A stretch of DNA of 64,000 nt from Microbacterium aurugineum (GTDB taxonomy: Bacteria; Actinomycetota; Actinomycetes; Actinomycetales; Microbacteriaceae): contig NZ_CP078078.1 in assembly GCF_023101205.1 (NCBI RefSeq), positions 1,860,001-1,924,000 of the forward strand, in the 5' to 3' direction. Shown piece after piece: positions 9,169-18,280 of the stretch. Made by a program: the position numbers and the translations under genes. Positions within the stretch are counted from its first letter, which is position 1. Each line of letters begins with the position of its first letter. The notes below the pieces were generated by a model that was given only the letters and a program-made list of their open reading frames with translations, was not told the origin of the DNA and made no database searches.

Positions 9169-9711
9169 ATGCCCCGACCTCCCCTCGCTCGCGAGAAGGT
9201 GCTCGACGCCTTCGAAGCGATCCTGATCGAAGACGGCGAGCGTGCCGCGACCCTCGACGCGACAGCCAAGGCAGCAGGGGTCTCCAAGGGTGGTCTGCTG
9301 TACCACTTCGGCTCGAAGGAAGAGTTGGAGATCGGCCTGGTCGAGCGCCTCGACCGCCTCACGACAGCGGACCTCGAGCGGATGACGGCAGCCGAGGAAG
9401 GGCCCGTCGCTTACTACGTGCGCACCTCGGTGATGGAAGACGACGCCCTCGACCGTGTCCTGATCGCGACGACGAGGCTCGCGCAGGGCGGCTCGGTCGC
9501 TGCGGCCGACATGCTGCGCGAAACACGGCGACGTTGGGCTGAGACGATCCGTCCGCACGTGCGCGACAACGCGAGCCTCGACCTCGTGATGCTCGTCAGC
9601 GACGGCCTGTACTTCAACAACTCCCTCGACGTGCACGGACCCGAACGCCTGGTTCCCCGAAGCGACGAGCTCAAGGACCTGATCGCGCTGGTGCTCCGAG
9701 CCACGGCCTGA
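9169..9711 (+). CDS. TetR family transcriptional regulator
   Basis: A 180-residue one-domain repressor. The N-terminal helix-turn-helix is clear: TLDATAKAAGVSKGGLLYHF followed by GSKEEL, residues about 27-50, the TetR_N pattern. The C-terminal ligand domain is short and not diagnostic. The start is ATG 9169 (MPRPPLAREK), with AGAGGA upstream; the longer reading frame upstream crosses the promoter and is rejected. It is divergent from the DHA2 efflux gene and very likely represses it through the palindrome in the gap. Confidence 0.9.
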   Translation: MPRPPLAREKVLDAFEAILIEDGERAATLDATAKAAGVSKGGLLYHFGSKEELEIGLVERLDRLTTADLERMTAAEEGPVAYYVRTSVMEDDALDRVLIATTRLAQGGSVAAADMLRETRRRWAETIRPHVRDNASLDLVMLVSDGLYFNNSLDVHGPERLVPRSDELKDLIALVLRATA

Positions 9712-9730
9712 CGGTCAGAGAGACGGGTGC

Positions 9731-11335
9731 TCAGACCTCGGTGATCTCGATCTGCCGGAAGAGGTCGGCGTCGATCGCGGCGCTCACGTCTTCGAGCAGC
9801 TCCTCCGACACCGGCGAGTCGAGCGTCAGCACGCTGAGCGCCTGAGCGCCCGCCGCCTGACGCGCGATCTGCATGCCGGCGATGTTGATGCCTGCTTCGC
9901 CGAACTTCTGCCCGTACACCGCGACGATGCCGGGGCGGTCGGTGTAGAGCATCACGACGTGGTGCTGCTCGATCGGCAGTTCGAGCGCGTGATCGTTGAT
10001 CCCGACCAGCTTCTCCGTCTGCTTCGGCCCCGTCAGGGTTCCCGAGACCGACAGCTGGGTCCCGTCGGACAGTGCGCCCGTGAGCGTGATGACGTTGCGG
10101 TACTCGTCGCTCACGTCGTCCTTGATCAGACGCACGGCGATCCCGCGCTGTTCGGCGAGGAGCGGGGCGTTCACGTACGAGACGGTCTCACTCACGATGT
10201 TCGTGAACACGCCCTTGAGCGCGGCGAGCTTGAGAACGCTCACGTCGTAGGCGTTGAGCTCGCCGTGCACCTCGACGTCGAGACTCGTGAGAGGCGAGGT
10301 CGCCAGCGAGGCGAAGATCTGGCCGAGCTTCTCGACCAGGGAGATGCCGGGGCGCACGTACGGGTCGATCACGCCACCCGCGACGTTCACCGCGTCCGGC
10401 ACCAGGTCTCCGCCGAGGGCGAGACGCACCGAGCGGGCGACCGAGACGCCTGCCTTCTCCTGCGCCTCCTCGGTGCTCGCGCCGAGGTGCGGCGTGACGA
10501 CCACGTTGGGCAGGTCGAGCAGCGGGCGCGCGGTCCCGCCGTCCACGGGAGGCTCGGTCGTGAAGACATCGAGCCCGGCACCGGCGATCTCTCCTGCGAC
10601 GAGCGCCGCGTGGAGCGCTTCCTCATCGATCAGTCCGCCGCGGGCGACGTTGACCACGAACGCCGTCGGCTTCATGGCCTGGAACTGCGCGGCACCGATC
10701 ATGCCGGTGGTCTCCGGCGTCTTCGGCATGTGGATCGTCAGGAAGTCCGACTCGGCCACGAGCTCGTCGAGGGAGAGGAGCTGCACGCCGAGCTGCTGCG
10801 CGCGGGCGGACGTGACGTAGGGGTCGTAGGCGACAACACGCATGTCGAAGGCCGCGAGGCGCGCGGCGACGAGGGCGCCGATCCGGCCGAGGCCGACGAT
10901 GCCGACCGTCTTCTCGAACAGCTCGGCTCCGGTGAAGGAGCTGCGCTTCCACGCGCCACCGGAGAGCGACGCGTGTGCGGCGGGGATGCGGCGGGCGAGG
11001 CTCAGAATGTGGCCGACCGTGAGTTCCGCCGCGGAGACGATGTTGGACGTCGGCGCGTTCACGACCATGACGCCCGCTGCGGTGGCTGCCTTGATGTCGA
11101 CGTTGTCGAGACCGACGCCCGCACGGGCCACGACCTTGAGCTTCGGCGCGTGCGCCAGCGCCTCCTCGTCGATGCGCGTCGCCGAACGCACCAGCACGGC
11201 GTCAGCGTCGGCGAGTGCCGCGAAGAGCGCCTCGCGATCGGTACCGTCGACGTCGCGGACGTCGAAGTCGGGGCCGAGGGCCTCGATCGTGGCGGGAGAG
11301 AGAACTTCGGCGATGAGCACGACGGGCTTCGGCAC
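9731..11335 (-). CDS. serA: D-3-phosphoglycerate dehydrogenase
   Basis: Oxidises 3-phosphoglycerate to phosphohydroxypyruvate, the first step of serine synthesis. The 534-residue length and order match the long (type 1) actinobacterial enzyme: substrate and NAD domains (GLGRIGALVAARLAAF near residue 148; catalytic RAGVGLDN, EEAQEKAGVSVA), an intervening allosteric substrate-binding domain, and a C-terminal ACT domain (YTDRPGIVAVYGQKFGEAGINI) that usually senses serine. The start is GTG 11335 (VPKPVVLIAE), preceded by GAAGGA; the reading frame extending to 11692 is a chance extension. It is convergent with tetR. Confidence 0.96.
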   Translation of the reverse strand: MPKPVVLIAEVLSPATIEALGPDFDVRDVDGTDREALFAALADADAVLVRSATRIDEEALAHAPKLKVVARAGVGLDNVDIKAATAAGVMVVNAPTSNIVSAAELTVGHILSLARRIPAAHASLSGGAWKRSSFTGAELFEKTVGIVGLGRIGALVAARLAAFDMRVVAYDPYVTSARAQQLGVQLLSLDELVAESDFLTIHMPKTPETTGMIGAAQFQAMKPTAFVVNVARGGLIDEEALHAALVAGEIAGAGLDVFTTEPPVDGGTARPLLDLPNVVVTPHLGASTEEAQEKAGVSVARSVRLALGGDLVPDAVNVAGGVIDPYVRPGISLVEKLGQIFASLATSPLTSLDVEVHGELNAYDVSVLKLAALKGVFTNIVSETVSYVNAPLLAEQRGIAVRLIKDDVSDEYRNVITLTGALSDGTQLSVSGTLTGPKQTEKLVGINDHALELPIEQHHVVMLYTDRPGIVAVYGQKFGEAGINIAGMQIARQAAGAQALSVLTLDSPVSEELLEDVSAAIDADLFRQIEITEV

Positions 11336-11457
11336 AGTGGATCCTTCGGGGCAGCGCGGCAGGCGGGAGGGGCCGATGCGCCGCACACCATGGGGGCGCG
11401 ATCGCGTCAACTCTACCCGAGGGCTCGGGGCGCTCCGTGCCGTGTGACGCCCGCGAC

Positions 11458-11793
11458 TCAGGCGCTCGGCATCGTCAGGCTGAGCGCAATCAGGCTCATC
11501 CAGAACACCGCGACGACACCGAGTCCGGCCAGGAAGACAAGGAGGAGCTCCCCCACCCGCCGACGACGGCCGATCAGGTACGCGAAGACGAAGACGATCG
11601 CGGGGAACGCGACGCCGAAGAGCAAGGTCGCCCACCCGCCGGCGGTCAGTCCCGTCTGCGCCATCGTGATCAGATGCGCGACGGCGTTCCACACCGCGTA
11701 TGCGTAGAACAGTCCGGCCAGGCCGACGACCAGGCCGACGAGCCAGCGCGGCGAACCGGCGGACACCGGCTCCGTGGTCGGGGATGCGCTCAT
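11458..11793 (-). CDS. Small three-helix membrane protein of unknown function
   Basis: A 111-residue protein with three hydrophobic segments (about residues 16-40, 50-72 and 83-108) and a basic loop IGRRRR between the second and third. No family was recognised. The ATG at 11793 overlaps the stop of the gene before it (ATGA), so the two membrane proteins are coupled and may work together. A 122-base gap separates it from serA. Confidence 0.7.
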   Translation of the reverse strand: MSASPTTEPVSAGSPRWLVGLVVGLAGLFYAYAVWNAVAHLITMAQTGLTAGGWATLLFGVAFPAIVFVFAYLIGRRRRVGELLLVFLAGLGVVAVFWMSLIALSLTMPSA

Positions 11794-12254
11794 GATCCGA
11801 CCACCCCCACGGTGACGAAGGGCCAGGGAACCAGCAGGACGACTCCTGCGAGCAGCACGGCGACGCGGATCCACGAAGCCCTCCCCCTGGTCAGGACCCA
11901 GCTCGCGAGGAACCAGAGCGCCGGCGCAGCGATCGCCAGGACGAACCAGGGCAGGAACATCGCATCGGCGACCAGGAACGACGCCAGTGGCCGCAGACGC
12001 AGTCCGCCGACGATCCATCCGACCGTGTAGAGGAGATACACGCCGCCGACGATGCCGAGGATCAGCAGCATCGGCGTGCTCAGGCCGGCCTGTTCATCCG
12101 ACCGGGCGGGAGTGATCGTTCCGTCCCCCTCGATCGTGCCGACGTCGCGACTGCCTTTCCCGACGGCGTTCCAGCCAGGGGGCAACGCGGGATCCTTCGG
12201 CGCGGAAGCCTCGTCGCCATCCCAGGTGAGGGCGTCGTCGGAGTCGGAAGTCAT
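11790..12254 (-). CDS. Membrane protein of unknown function
   Basis: A 154-residue protein with an acidic, soluble N-terminal part of about 55 residues (it contains ALPPGWNAVGKGSRD) and three hydrophobic segments after residue 60. No family was recognised. A TACGCT -10 box ends 7 bases before ATG 12254, pointing to a leaderless mRNA. It is the first gene of a two-gene unit with the small membrane protein that follows, and is divergent from a third membrane protein gene. Confidence 0.7.
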   Translation of the reverse strand: MTSDSDDALTWDGDEASAPKDPALPPGWNAVGKGSRDVGTIEGDGTITPARSDEQAGLSTPMLLILGIVGGVYLLYTVGWIVGGLRLRPLASFLVADAMFLPWFVLAIAAPALWFLASWVLTRGRASWIRVAVLLAGVVLLVPWPFVTVGVVGS

Positions 12255-12261
12255 GCCCTCT

Positions 12262-12288
12262 AGCGTAGGACACCCGGTCCACTATGCT
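12262..12288. promoter_or_regulatory. Divergent -10 boxes between two membrane-protein genes
   Basis: TACGCT on the minus strand (12262-12267) faces the gene starting at 12254, and TATGCT on the plus strand (12283-12288) faces the gene starting at 12340. The two promoters are nearly back to back. Confidence 0.4.
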
Positions 12289-12339
12289 CAGGGTTGCCTT
12301 GAGCTGGAACGGCGGGCATCGGAGGGGAAAGGGAGCACC

Positions 12340-13278
12340 GTGGCCGAGAGTGACGACACCGACGCGCGGATCGAACCGTCCGCGACGAACGCGACTCCGG
12401 AGCCGCCCTCCGGCTGGACTCCCACTGCGGAAGCAAAGGCCAGGGCCACACGCTTCCGGTGGATCGCCGCGGTCCTCTGGGCGGTCGCGATCATCGGCGA
12501 GGGTGTCGGCATCTTCTGGCTCCTCCGCCAGCGCGAGTTCGTCGGCGAGGACGGCACTCTGCTCCGCGATCCCGACACCGGCCTGTTGGAGGAACAGGGC
12601 GTCACCGCGACGTTCCCGCAGTGGGCGTTCATCGCCCTGCTGGTGCTGCTGGTCGTCATCGCGGCGCTGTCCATCACCGGATCGGTGCTGTGGAAGAAGG
12701 CGAACCGCCTCGACCCCGCACGCAAGTCCGACAAGACGCGTTTCTTCGTGCAGAACCAGCTCGGCGCGATCATCGCAGTGGTCGCCTTCCTGCCCTTGGT
12801 CATCCTGATCTACCTGAACAAGGACATGGACAAGGGACAGAAGACCACGGCCGGCATCGTCGGCGTGGCTCTCGCGGCCCTTGCCGTGTTCATCGGCGTC
12901 GACTTCGATCCGCCGTCCGTCGAGCAGTACACGGCCGACCAGTCCGCCGTGATCCTGCTCCTCGGCAAGGACGAGGTCGTCTGGGTCGATGGCGGGAAGG
13001 TGTACCACGTGTGCGATGAGGTGTCGGCGATCCAGACCGGGAGCGAGATCCGCACGGGCACGACGGCGCAGGCGGTCGAAGCGGGGAAGATCCGGCTGAC
13101 GCTCCAGTTCACGTCCGAGCTCCGGGCGTGCGGGCTCCCCGTTCCCGAGAACGACGAGGAGATCACCGAGGCACTGCGCGCGATCCAGGCCGGCCAGACC
13201 GACACCGTGCTCCCCGCCCCGGAATGGACCGACCCCTCCGAGGCGCCGATCGTCGTGGAGGAAGCGCCGGCGGAGTGA
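12340..13278 (+). CDS. Membrane protein of unknown function with C-terminal soluble domain
   Basis: A 312-residue protein with an acidic N-terminal tail of about 35 residues, four hydrophobic segments (about residues 42-62, 95-118, 145-165 and 175-192) and a C-terminal domain of about 115 residues with two cysteines (YHVCDE, ELRACGLP). The segment QSAVILLLGKDEVVWVDGGKVYH looks like a small beta-rich fold outside or inside the membrane. No family was recognised. The start is GTG 12340, 4 bases after GGGAG. It is divergent from the two-gene membrane unit to its left and convergent with the GntR gene. Confidence 0.72.
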   Translation: MAESDDTDARIEPSATNATPEPPSGWTPTAEAKARATRFRWIAAVLWAVAIIGEGVGIFWLLRQREFVGEDGTLLRDPDTGLLEEQGVTATFPQWAFIALLVLLVVIAALSITGSVLWKKANRLDPARKSDKTRFFVQNQLGAIIAVVAFLPLVILIYLNKDMDKGQKTTAGIVGVALAALAVFIGVDFDPPSVEQYTADQSAVILLLGKDEVVWVDGGKVYHVCDEVSAIQTGSEIRTGTTAQAVEAGKIRLTLQFTSELRACGLPVPENDEEITEALRAIQAGQTDTVLPAPEWTDPSEAPIVVEEAPAE

Positions 13279-13292
13279 CGACGGGCGCGACG

Positions 13293-13955
13293 CTAGTCCG
13301 CGTCGAGCGCCTCCACCAGCCGCTCCTCGGCCGATGACAGGTGAGCGTCGAGGAGGATTGCTGCTCGCTCCCCGTCTCCCGAGGCGACCGCAGCCAGGAT
13401 ATCGCTGTGCTGCGCCGCGATCGCCGCCGCGTCGAGCAATCGTCGACCCTGCACCTGCGCCATGCACAAGCGCACTTCGTCGAGGACGCTGCGGTACATC
13501 CGAGCGGTGCGTTCACTGTCGAGCGCCTCGATGAGAGCGGTGTGGAATCGCAGGTCGGGCGCGACGGTCGCCGGGTCCGGCCCCGGCGGCATCGCGAGGA
13601 GCTCCGCGTTCGCCTCGACGGCCGCGCGTGGCACCGTCCGCGTCACCGCGAGGTCGCGAAGGGCGGCGCTCTCGAGCCGCGTCCTGGTGCGATAGACATC
13701 CCGCACCGTCGCAGAATCGATCCCGACCACGCGCGCGCTGCGATGCGCCGTGCGCACCAGGAGTCCGCTCGCGACGAGCTGCTCGATCGCCGCCTTCGCG
13801 CTGGGACGGGCCACTCCGAAGGACTGCGACACAGCCGCTTCCGTGATCGGATCCCCGGAACGGATCTCGGCACGGAGGATACGGCCGCGCAACTGAGCGG
13901 TGACAGCATCCACGACGCCGACGATCCCCAGCGTTGCGTCCGAAGCGGTGGTCAT
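13293..13955 (-). CDS. GntR family regulator, FadR/FCD subfamily
   Basis: A 220-residue regulator with an N-terminal winged helix (ITEAAVSQSFGVARPSAKAAIEQL, residues about 40-65) and a C-terminal FCD ligand domain with the metal-site pattern D...H (PDLRFHTALIEAL), QHSDILAAV and DAHLSSAEER. FCD regulators of this type often sense lactate or other carboxylates. ATG 13955 lies 7 bases after a TAGGCT -10 box (leaderless). It is divergent from the FAD/Fe-S dehydrogenase gene, with a perfect GntR-type operator between them, and most likely represses it (LldR-like role, inferred). Confidence 0.88.
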   Translation of the reverse strand: MTTASDATLGIVGVVDAVTAQLRGRILRAEIRSGDPITEAAVSQSFGVARPSAKAAIEQLVASGLLVRTAHRSARVVGIDSATVRDVYRTRTRLESAALRDLAVTRTVPRAAVEANAELLAMPPGPDPATVAPDLRFHTALIEALDSERTARMYRSVLDEVRLCMAQVQGRRLLDAAAIAAQHSDILAAVASGDGERAAILLDAHLSSAEERLVEALDAD

Positions 13956-13962
13956 GCGGGTC

Positions 13963-13968
13963 AGCCTA
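13963..13968 (-). promoter_or_regulatory. -10 box of the GntR gene
   Basis: TAGGCT on the minus strand ends 7 bases before ATG 13955. Confidence 0.45.
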
Positions 13969-13993
13969 TCGAAGCATCCAGGTATCGGTACAC

Positions 13994-14004
13994 TTGTCTG
14001 ACAA
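13994..14004. promoter_or_regulatory. Candidate GntR/FCD operator
   Basis: TTGTCTGACAA is a perfect odd palindrome matching the TNGTNNNACNA pattern of FadR/FCD regulators. It lies 26 bases before the dehydrogenase start and 39 bases before the regulator start, so one site could control both. Confidence 0.7.
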
Positions 14005-14029
14005 TCTTTCGACGGAGCAGAGGAGCACC

Positions 14030-16864
14030 GTGCCGACCACCCTCGCCGAACCCCTGGACACCGCATTGCTGGGTACCAGGACGCAGGTCCATTCCCGCTC
14101 CATCGACCGCTTCGCACGGGCCCACGACGCGTCCCACTATCTGCTCATCCCGGATGCCGTCCTCTCCCCCGCAGACGCCGAGGGCGTGGCGCGCGCCTTC
14201 GGCGCAGTCCGCGCCGCCGGGCGCACGATGACGTTCCGGTCCGGAGGCACCAGCCTCTCGGGGCAGAGCGTGAGCGGCGACATCCTCGTCGACACGCGCA
14301 GCAACTTCCGAGACATCCGGGTGGAGGACGACGGGGCCTCGGTGCGGGTGGGACCCGGTGCGACCGTACGTCAGGTCAACACACGCCTGTCGCGCTACCG
14401 CCGCAAGCTCGGCCCCGACCCCGCGAGCGAGATCGCGTGCACGATCGGTGGCGTCGTCGCGAACAACTCCAGCGGAATGGCCTGCGGGATCACCGAGAAC
14501 TCGTATCAGACGATCGAGTCGATGACCGTCGTGCTCCCGAGCGGGACGATCCTCGACACCGGCCGCCCGGATGCGGGCGAGGTGCTGCGCGCGGCGGAAC
14601 CCGAGATCGTCGCGGGCCTGCTCGACCTGAGAGCACGCCTGCTCGCCGCCCCCGAGCACGTCGCCTTCCTCCGCCAGCAGTTCTCGATGAAGAACACCAT
14701 GGGCTACGGGCTCAACGCGCTGCTGGACTTCGACGACCCGGTGCGCATCCTGGAGCATCTCATCATCGGGTCCGAAGGCACGCTCGCGTTCGTCGCGGAG
14801 GCTCGATTCCGCACGATCGAAGTGCGACCGTCGATCGCGACGGGACTTCTCGTGTTCGAGACGCTCTCGGCGGCGATGACGGCGCTCCCCCACCTGACCC
14901 GGCTCGGTCTGGCCACCATCGAGCTCCTGGACGCCGCATCCCTGCGGGTCGCTCAGGGACTGAGCGATGTCCCCTCTGCGATCGCCGAGATCGAGGTCCA
15001 GGGTCACGCCGCTCTCCTGGTCGAGGTCCATGCCGCCGACGCGGACGCTCTCACCGCGTCGAGCACGAAGGCGCAGTCGCACTTCGAGCAGCTCCCGCTG
15101 GCCGTGCCCCCGCGCCTCACCACGGATGCGAGTGAGCGCGCCGCTCTGTGGCATGTGCGCAAGGGGCTCTACACCGCGGTCGCCGGTGCGCGCCCGTCCG
15201 GTACGACGGCGCTGCTGGAAGACATCGTGGTACCCGTCCCCCGGCTCCTCGCCACCTGCGAACGCCTGATCGAGCTGTTCGCCGAGCACGGCTACGAAGG
15301 CTCTGTCATCTTCGGGCACGCCAAGGACGGCAACGTCCACTTCCTCCTCAACGAACGGTTCGACGACCCCGACAGCGTCGCGCGCTATCGGCGGTTCACG
15401 GACGACCTGGTCGAACTCGTCCTCGCGCAGCAGGGATCGCTCAAGGCCGAACACGGCACCGGTCGCATCATGGCGCCGTTCGTGCGTCGCCAATACGGCG
15501 ATGAGCTCACCGACATGATGTGGGAGATCAAGGCGCTGTTCGACCCCGACGGCATCCTGAATCCCGGAGTCGTCCTCTCCGATGACCCTGACTCGTACCT
15601 GCACGACCTCAAGCGGGTGCCGACGGTCGAGAACGAGGTCGACCGCTGCGTCGAGTGCGGCTACTGCGAACCGACCTGCCCGAGCAAGAGCATCACGCTC
15701 ACCCCACGCCAGCGCATCGTGATCCGCCGCGACATGGCATGGGCCGAGGAGCAGGGCGACACCGAGCTGCTGCGCGACCTGCAGAAGGACTACGACTACG
15801 ACGGCGTCCAGACCTGCGCGGTCGACGGCATGTGCGGCGTGGCCTGCCCGGTCGACATCAACACCGGTGATCTGGTACGTCGGCTTCGAGCGGAGCAGTC
15901 GAACTCCGTCGAAGGCGCGGTATGGGGCACCGCAGCCAAGCACTGGGGCACGGTCACGCGCGCCGGTGGAGTCGCGCTCACCGTCGCCGATGCCCTCCCT
16001 GCGCCGCTCGTGCGCGGGGTGACGCATCTCGGCCGCGCCGTCCTCGGTGCCGACACCGTGCCTCTGTACGACGGCGGGCTCCCGCACGGTGGTTCGAAGC
16101 CGCCGCGCCCGGAGTCGCCGGCCGACGCGCAGGCCGTCTTCTTCGGTGCCTGCATCGGGACGATGTTCGGCGCGGAAGGCGACGGCGAGGGCTCTCGAGA
16201 CGCACTCCGCGCCCTGCTGGACCGTGCGGGCATCGCCGTCGTGATCCCCGAGGAGAACGGAGGCCTGTGCTGCGGCACACCGTGGAAGTCGAAGGGGCAC
16301 CTGGACGGTTACGCCCTGATGTCGGACCGGGTGCTGGAGTCGCTGTGGGAAGCCAGCAGGCACGGGGAGCTTCCAGTGGTGTGCGACGCGGCGTCGTGCA
16401 CAGAGGGCCTGGACGTGATGCTCGCGCAGTCGGTCGCGAAGAACCCGCGCTACGCAGACCTGCGGATCGAGGACGCCACGACGTTCGTGGCACGCGAGGT
16501 GCTGCCGAAGGTCTCCGTGTCGGCCAAGCTCCCCACGGTGGCCGTGCATCCGACTTGTTCCACGACCGCGCTCGGCGCGACCGGAGCATTGACCGCGATC
16601 GCCGCGGCCGTCGCCGACGACGTGTTCGTCCCCGAGGGATGGGGCTGCTGCGCCTTCGCGGGCGACCGCGGCATGCTGCACCCGGAACTCACGGCCAGCG
16701 CGACCGCCCAGGAGTCCGCGGAGATCGCCGAAGCGGAGAGCACGCGCGGCGACTTCGACGCGTTCGTGTCGGCGAACCGTACCTGCGAGATCGGCATGAC
16801 GCGCGCCACCGGCCGGCCGTACCGCCACGTGATCGAAGTCCTCGAGGAGCTCACCCGGCCCTGA
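14030..16864 (+). CDS. FAD-binding and (Fe-S)-binding dehydrogenase, D-lactate dehydrogenase type
   Basis: A 944-residue flavoprotein that probably oxidises D-lactate or a related 2-hydroxy acid and passes electrons to the quinone pool. Domains in order: FAD_binding_4 (TFRSGGTSLSGQS, about residue 65; IGGVVANNSSG), an FAD-linked oxidase C-terminal domain ending at KALFDPDGILNPG, two cysteine clusters (CVECGYCEPTCPS near 540; CAVDGMCGVACPV near 596) able to hold Fe-S centres, and two CCG domains (LCCGTPW near 745; GWGCCAFAG near 870) as in heterodisulfide reductase. Start GTG 14030 follows AGAGGAG. The GntR/FCD gene and operator next to it support carboxylate-responsive control. Glycolate or 2-hydroxyglutarate are alternative substrates. 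Confidence 0.88.
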   Translation: MPTTLAEPLDTALLGTRTQVHSRSIDRFARAHDASHYLLIPDAVLSPADAEGVARAFGAVRAAGRTMTFRSGGTSLSGQSVSGDILVDTRSNFRDIRVEDDGASVRVGPGATVRQVNTRLSRYRRKLGPDPASEIACTIGGVVANNSSGMACGITENSYQTIESMTVVLPSGTILDTGRPDAGEVLRAAEPEIVAGLLDLRARLLAAPEHVAFLRQQFSMKNTMGYGLNALLDFDDPVRILEHLIIGSEGTLAFVAEARFRTIEVRPSIATGLLVFETLSAAMTALPHLTRLGLATIELLDAASLRVAQGLSDVPSAIAEIEVQGHAALLVEVHAADADALTASSTKAQSHFEQLPLAVPPRLTTDASERAALWHVRKGLYTAVAGARPSGTTALLEDIVVPVPRLLATCERLIELFAEHGYEGSVIFGHAKDGNVHFLLNERFDDPDSVARYRRFTDDLVELVLAQQGSLKAEHGTGRIMAPFVRRQYGDELTDMMWEIKALFDPDGILNPGVVLSDDPDSYLHDLKRVPTVENEVDRCVECGYCEPTCPSKSITLTPRQRIVIRRDMAWAEEQGDTELLRDLQKDYDYDGVQTCAVDGMCGVACPVDINTGDLVRRLRAEQSNSVEGAVWGTAAKHWGTVTRAGGVALTVADALPAPLVRGVTHLGRAVLGADTVPLYDGGLPHGGSKPPRPESPADAQAVFFGACIGTMFGAEGDGEGSRDALRALLDRAGIAVVIPEENGGLCCGTPWKSKGHLDGYALMSDRVLESLWEASRHGELPVVCDAASCTEGLDVMLAQSVAKNPRYADLRIEDATTFVAREVLPKVSVSAKLPTVAVHPTCSTTALGATGALTAIAAAVADDVFVPEGWGCCAFAGDRGMLHPELTASATAQESAEIAEAESTRGDFDAFVSANRTCEIGMTRATGRPYRHVIEVLEELTRP

Positions 16865-16879
16865 CACCCGGTGCACACA

Positions 16880-16918
16880 GCGAGGGCCCTCCCGAATCGA
16901 CATCGGGAGGGCCCTCGC
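16880..16918. terminator. Bidirectional terminator hairpin
   Basis: A perfect 16-bp stem (GCGAGGGCCCTCCCGA with its complement) around a 7-base loop between two convergent genes, the dehydrogenase and the first fucosidase. There is no U tract, as is common in Actinobacteria. Confidence 0.8.
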
Positions 16919-16939
16919 GTGGTCGCGATCCGGTCCGTC

Positions 16940-18280
16940 TCAGCCAGCGGACAGGACGGCGACAGCTTCCTCGCGCAGACCGGCCGGGATCACAGCGACC
17001 GTGCGGTCGTCCGTGGATCGCTCAGCGACGGAACCGTCGGCCCAACGCAAGTCGGAGCCCAGGAGCTCCGCGGGCAGCTCCAGCGTGCCGACGCTCGGGT
17101 CGAGCGCATGCACATGCACGGTCGAGCCCGTGGTCGTGTACCGCCGCGGCGCTCCGGTCCGCTCGCCCATTCGAACCCACGGACGGGTGCCGTAGATCGC
17201 CTCGCCGTTCGTCTCGAGCCACGTGCCCAGCTCGCGCATCGCGCGCCGCTGAAGTTCCGGGATCGACCCGTCGGCGGCGGGACCCACGTTGATCAGCAGG
17301 TTGCCGTTCTTGGCGACGACGTCGACGAGCAGCCGGATCAAGGCGGCTCCCGACAGCGAGTGACGCTCATCCTCGGCCTGGTTGAACCCGAAGGAGTAGC
17401 CCAGGCCTCGAGTCGACTCCCACGGCTCCGGGATGATCTCCGGGATGTCCGTGTACTCCCGCGTGAGGAAGCCGTGATACGGCACGCCCCACCGGTCGTT
17501 GACGACGCCGTCCGGGACGGCCTCGAAGTATCGCTCCAGCAGCGCGGCGACCGCATACTCGTCGCGCCCCTTGCCGCCGTCGGGCCACTCGATGTCGTTC
17601 CACAGCACGTCGGGTGAGAAGCGCGTGACCAACTCGTCGAGCTGAGCTGCCGAGTACCGCGCGAAATGGGCGTCGTTGCGGCGGAATCGGAACAGATCGG
17701 TGTCGGACTCGATCGGCGGGAAGTCGCTCACATGCCAGTCGAGCGCGCCCGAGTAGTACACGCCGAACTTCGCGCCCGCGCGCCGGGTGGCATCGTGGAA
17801 CTCGGAGATCAGGTCACGGCGCGGCCCGCGCGCGACCGCGTTGAAGCCGGTGGTCTCGGTGCCCCACAGACAGAAGCCCTCATGGTGCTTCGTGGTCGGG
17901 ATGATGTACCTGGCCCCTGCGCCGACGAGCTCGCCGACGAAGGCATCCGCGTCGAACGCCTCGGCGTCCCACCGATCGGCGAGGTCCTCGTAGGAGGTCC
18001 CCGGCCCGAACAGCTGCTGATGACGCTCCCAGGTCGGACTCCCCGCGATCCGCACGGTGTTGCCGTACCACTCGGCGTACTGATGCCAGGCGTACGCGTC
18101 CTCGGTCGGGATGTTCACGCCCTCGCCGTGCTGCACGGCCCACGCCGGCACCGAGTAGAGCCCCCAGTGCACGAAGAAGCCGAGCTTCGCGTCGCGGTAC
18201 CAGTCGGGCACGCTCTGCGTCGGGTACGTCGGAGCATCCGCGCCGAGGTCCGGCCCGGTGCGCTTCTCGAAGTTCATCAT
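16940..18280 (-). CDS. Alpha-L-fucosidase, GH29 (first copy)
   Basis: Releases L-fucose from oligosaccharides or glycoconjugates by a retaining mechanism. The 446-residue protein shows the GH29 hallmarks WYRDAKLGFFVHWGLYS near residue 27, IPTTKHHEGFCLW, YYSGALDW and the nucleophile region VLWNDIEWPDGG (Asp in WND). It has no signal peptide, so it should act inside the cell on imported sugars. The ATG at 18280 overlaps the stop of the M81 gene (ATGA); a second ATG follows immediately. It is the last gene of the ABC-ROK-M81 operon. It is clearly a different GH29 subtype from the second copy at 25.3-26.6 kb. Confidence 0.93.
   Translation of the reverse strand: MMNFEKRTGPDLGADAPTYPTQSVPDWYRDAKLGFFVHWGLYSVPAWAVQHGEGVNIPTEDAYAWHQYAEWYGNTVRIAGSPTWERHQQLFGPGTSYEDLADRWDAEAFDADAFVGELVGAGARYIIPTTKHHEGFCLWGTETTGFNAVARGPRRDLISEFHDATRRAGAKFGVYYSGALDWHVSDFPPIESDTDLFRFRRNDAHFARYSAAQLDELVTRFSPDVLWNDIEWPDGGKGRDEYAVAALLERYFEAVPDGVVNDRWGVPYHGFLTREYTDIPEIIPEPWESTRGLGYSFGFNQAEDERHSLSGAALIRLLVDVVAKNGNLLINVGPAADGSIPELQRRAMRELGTWLETNGEAIYGTRPWVRMGERTGAPRRYTTTGSTVHVHALDPSVGTLELPAELLGSDLRWADGSVAERSTDDRTVAVIPAGLREEAVAVLSAG

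Noticed and set aside
13961..16903. A 980-codon open frame on the minus strand opposite the dehydrogenase
   Set aside because: It is antisense to a protein with clear FAD and Fe-S motifs. Its Arg/Asp/Glu/Gly-rich make-up is that of a shadow frame in high-GC DNA.
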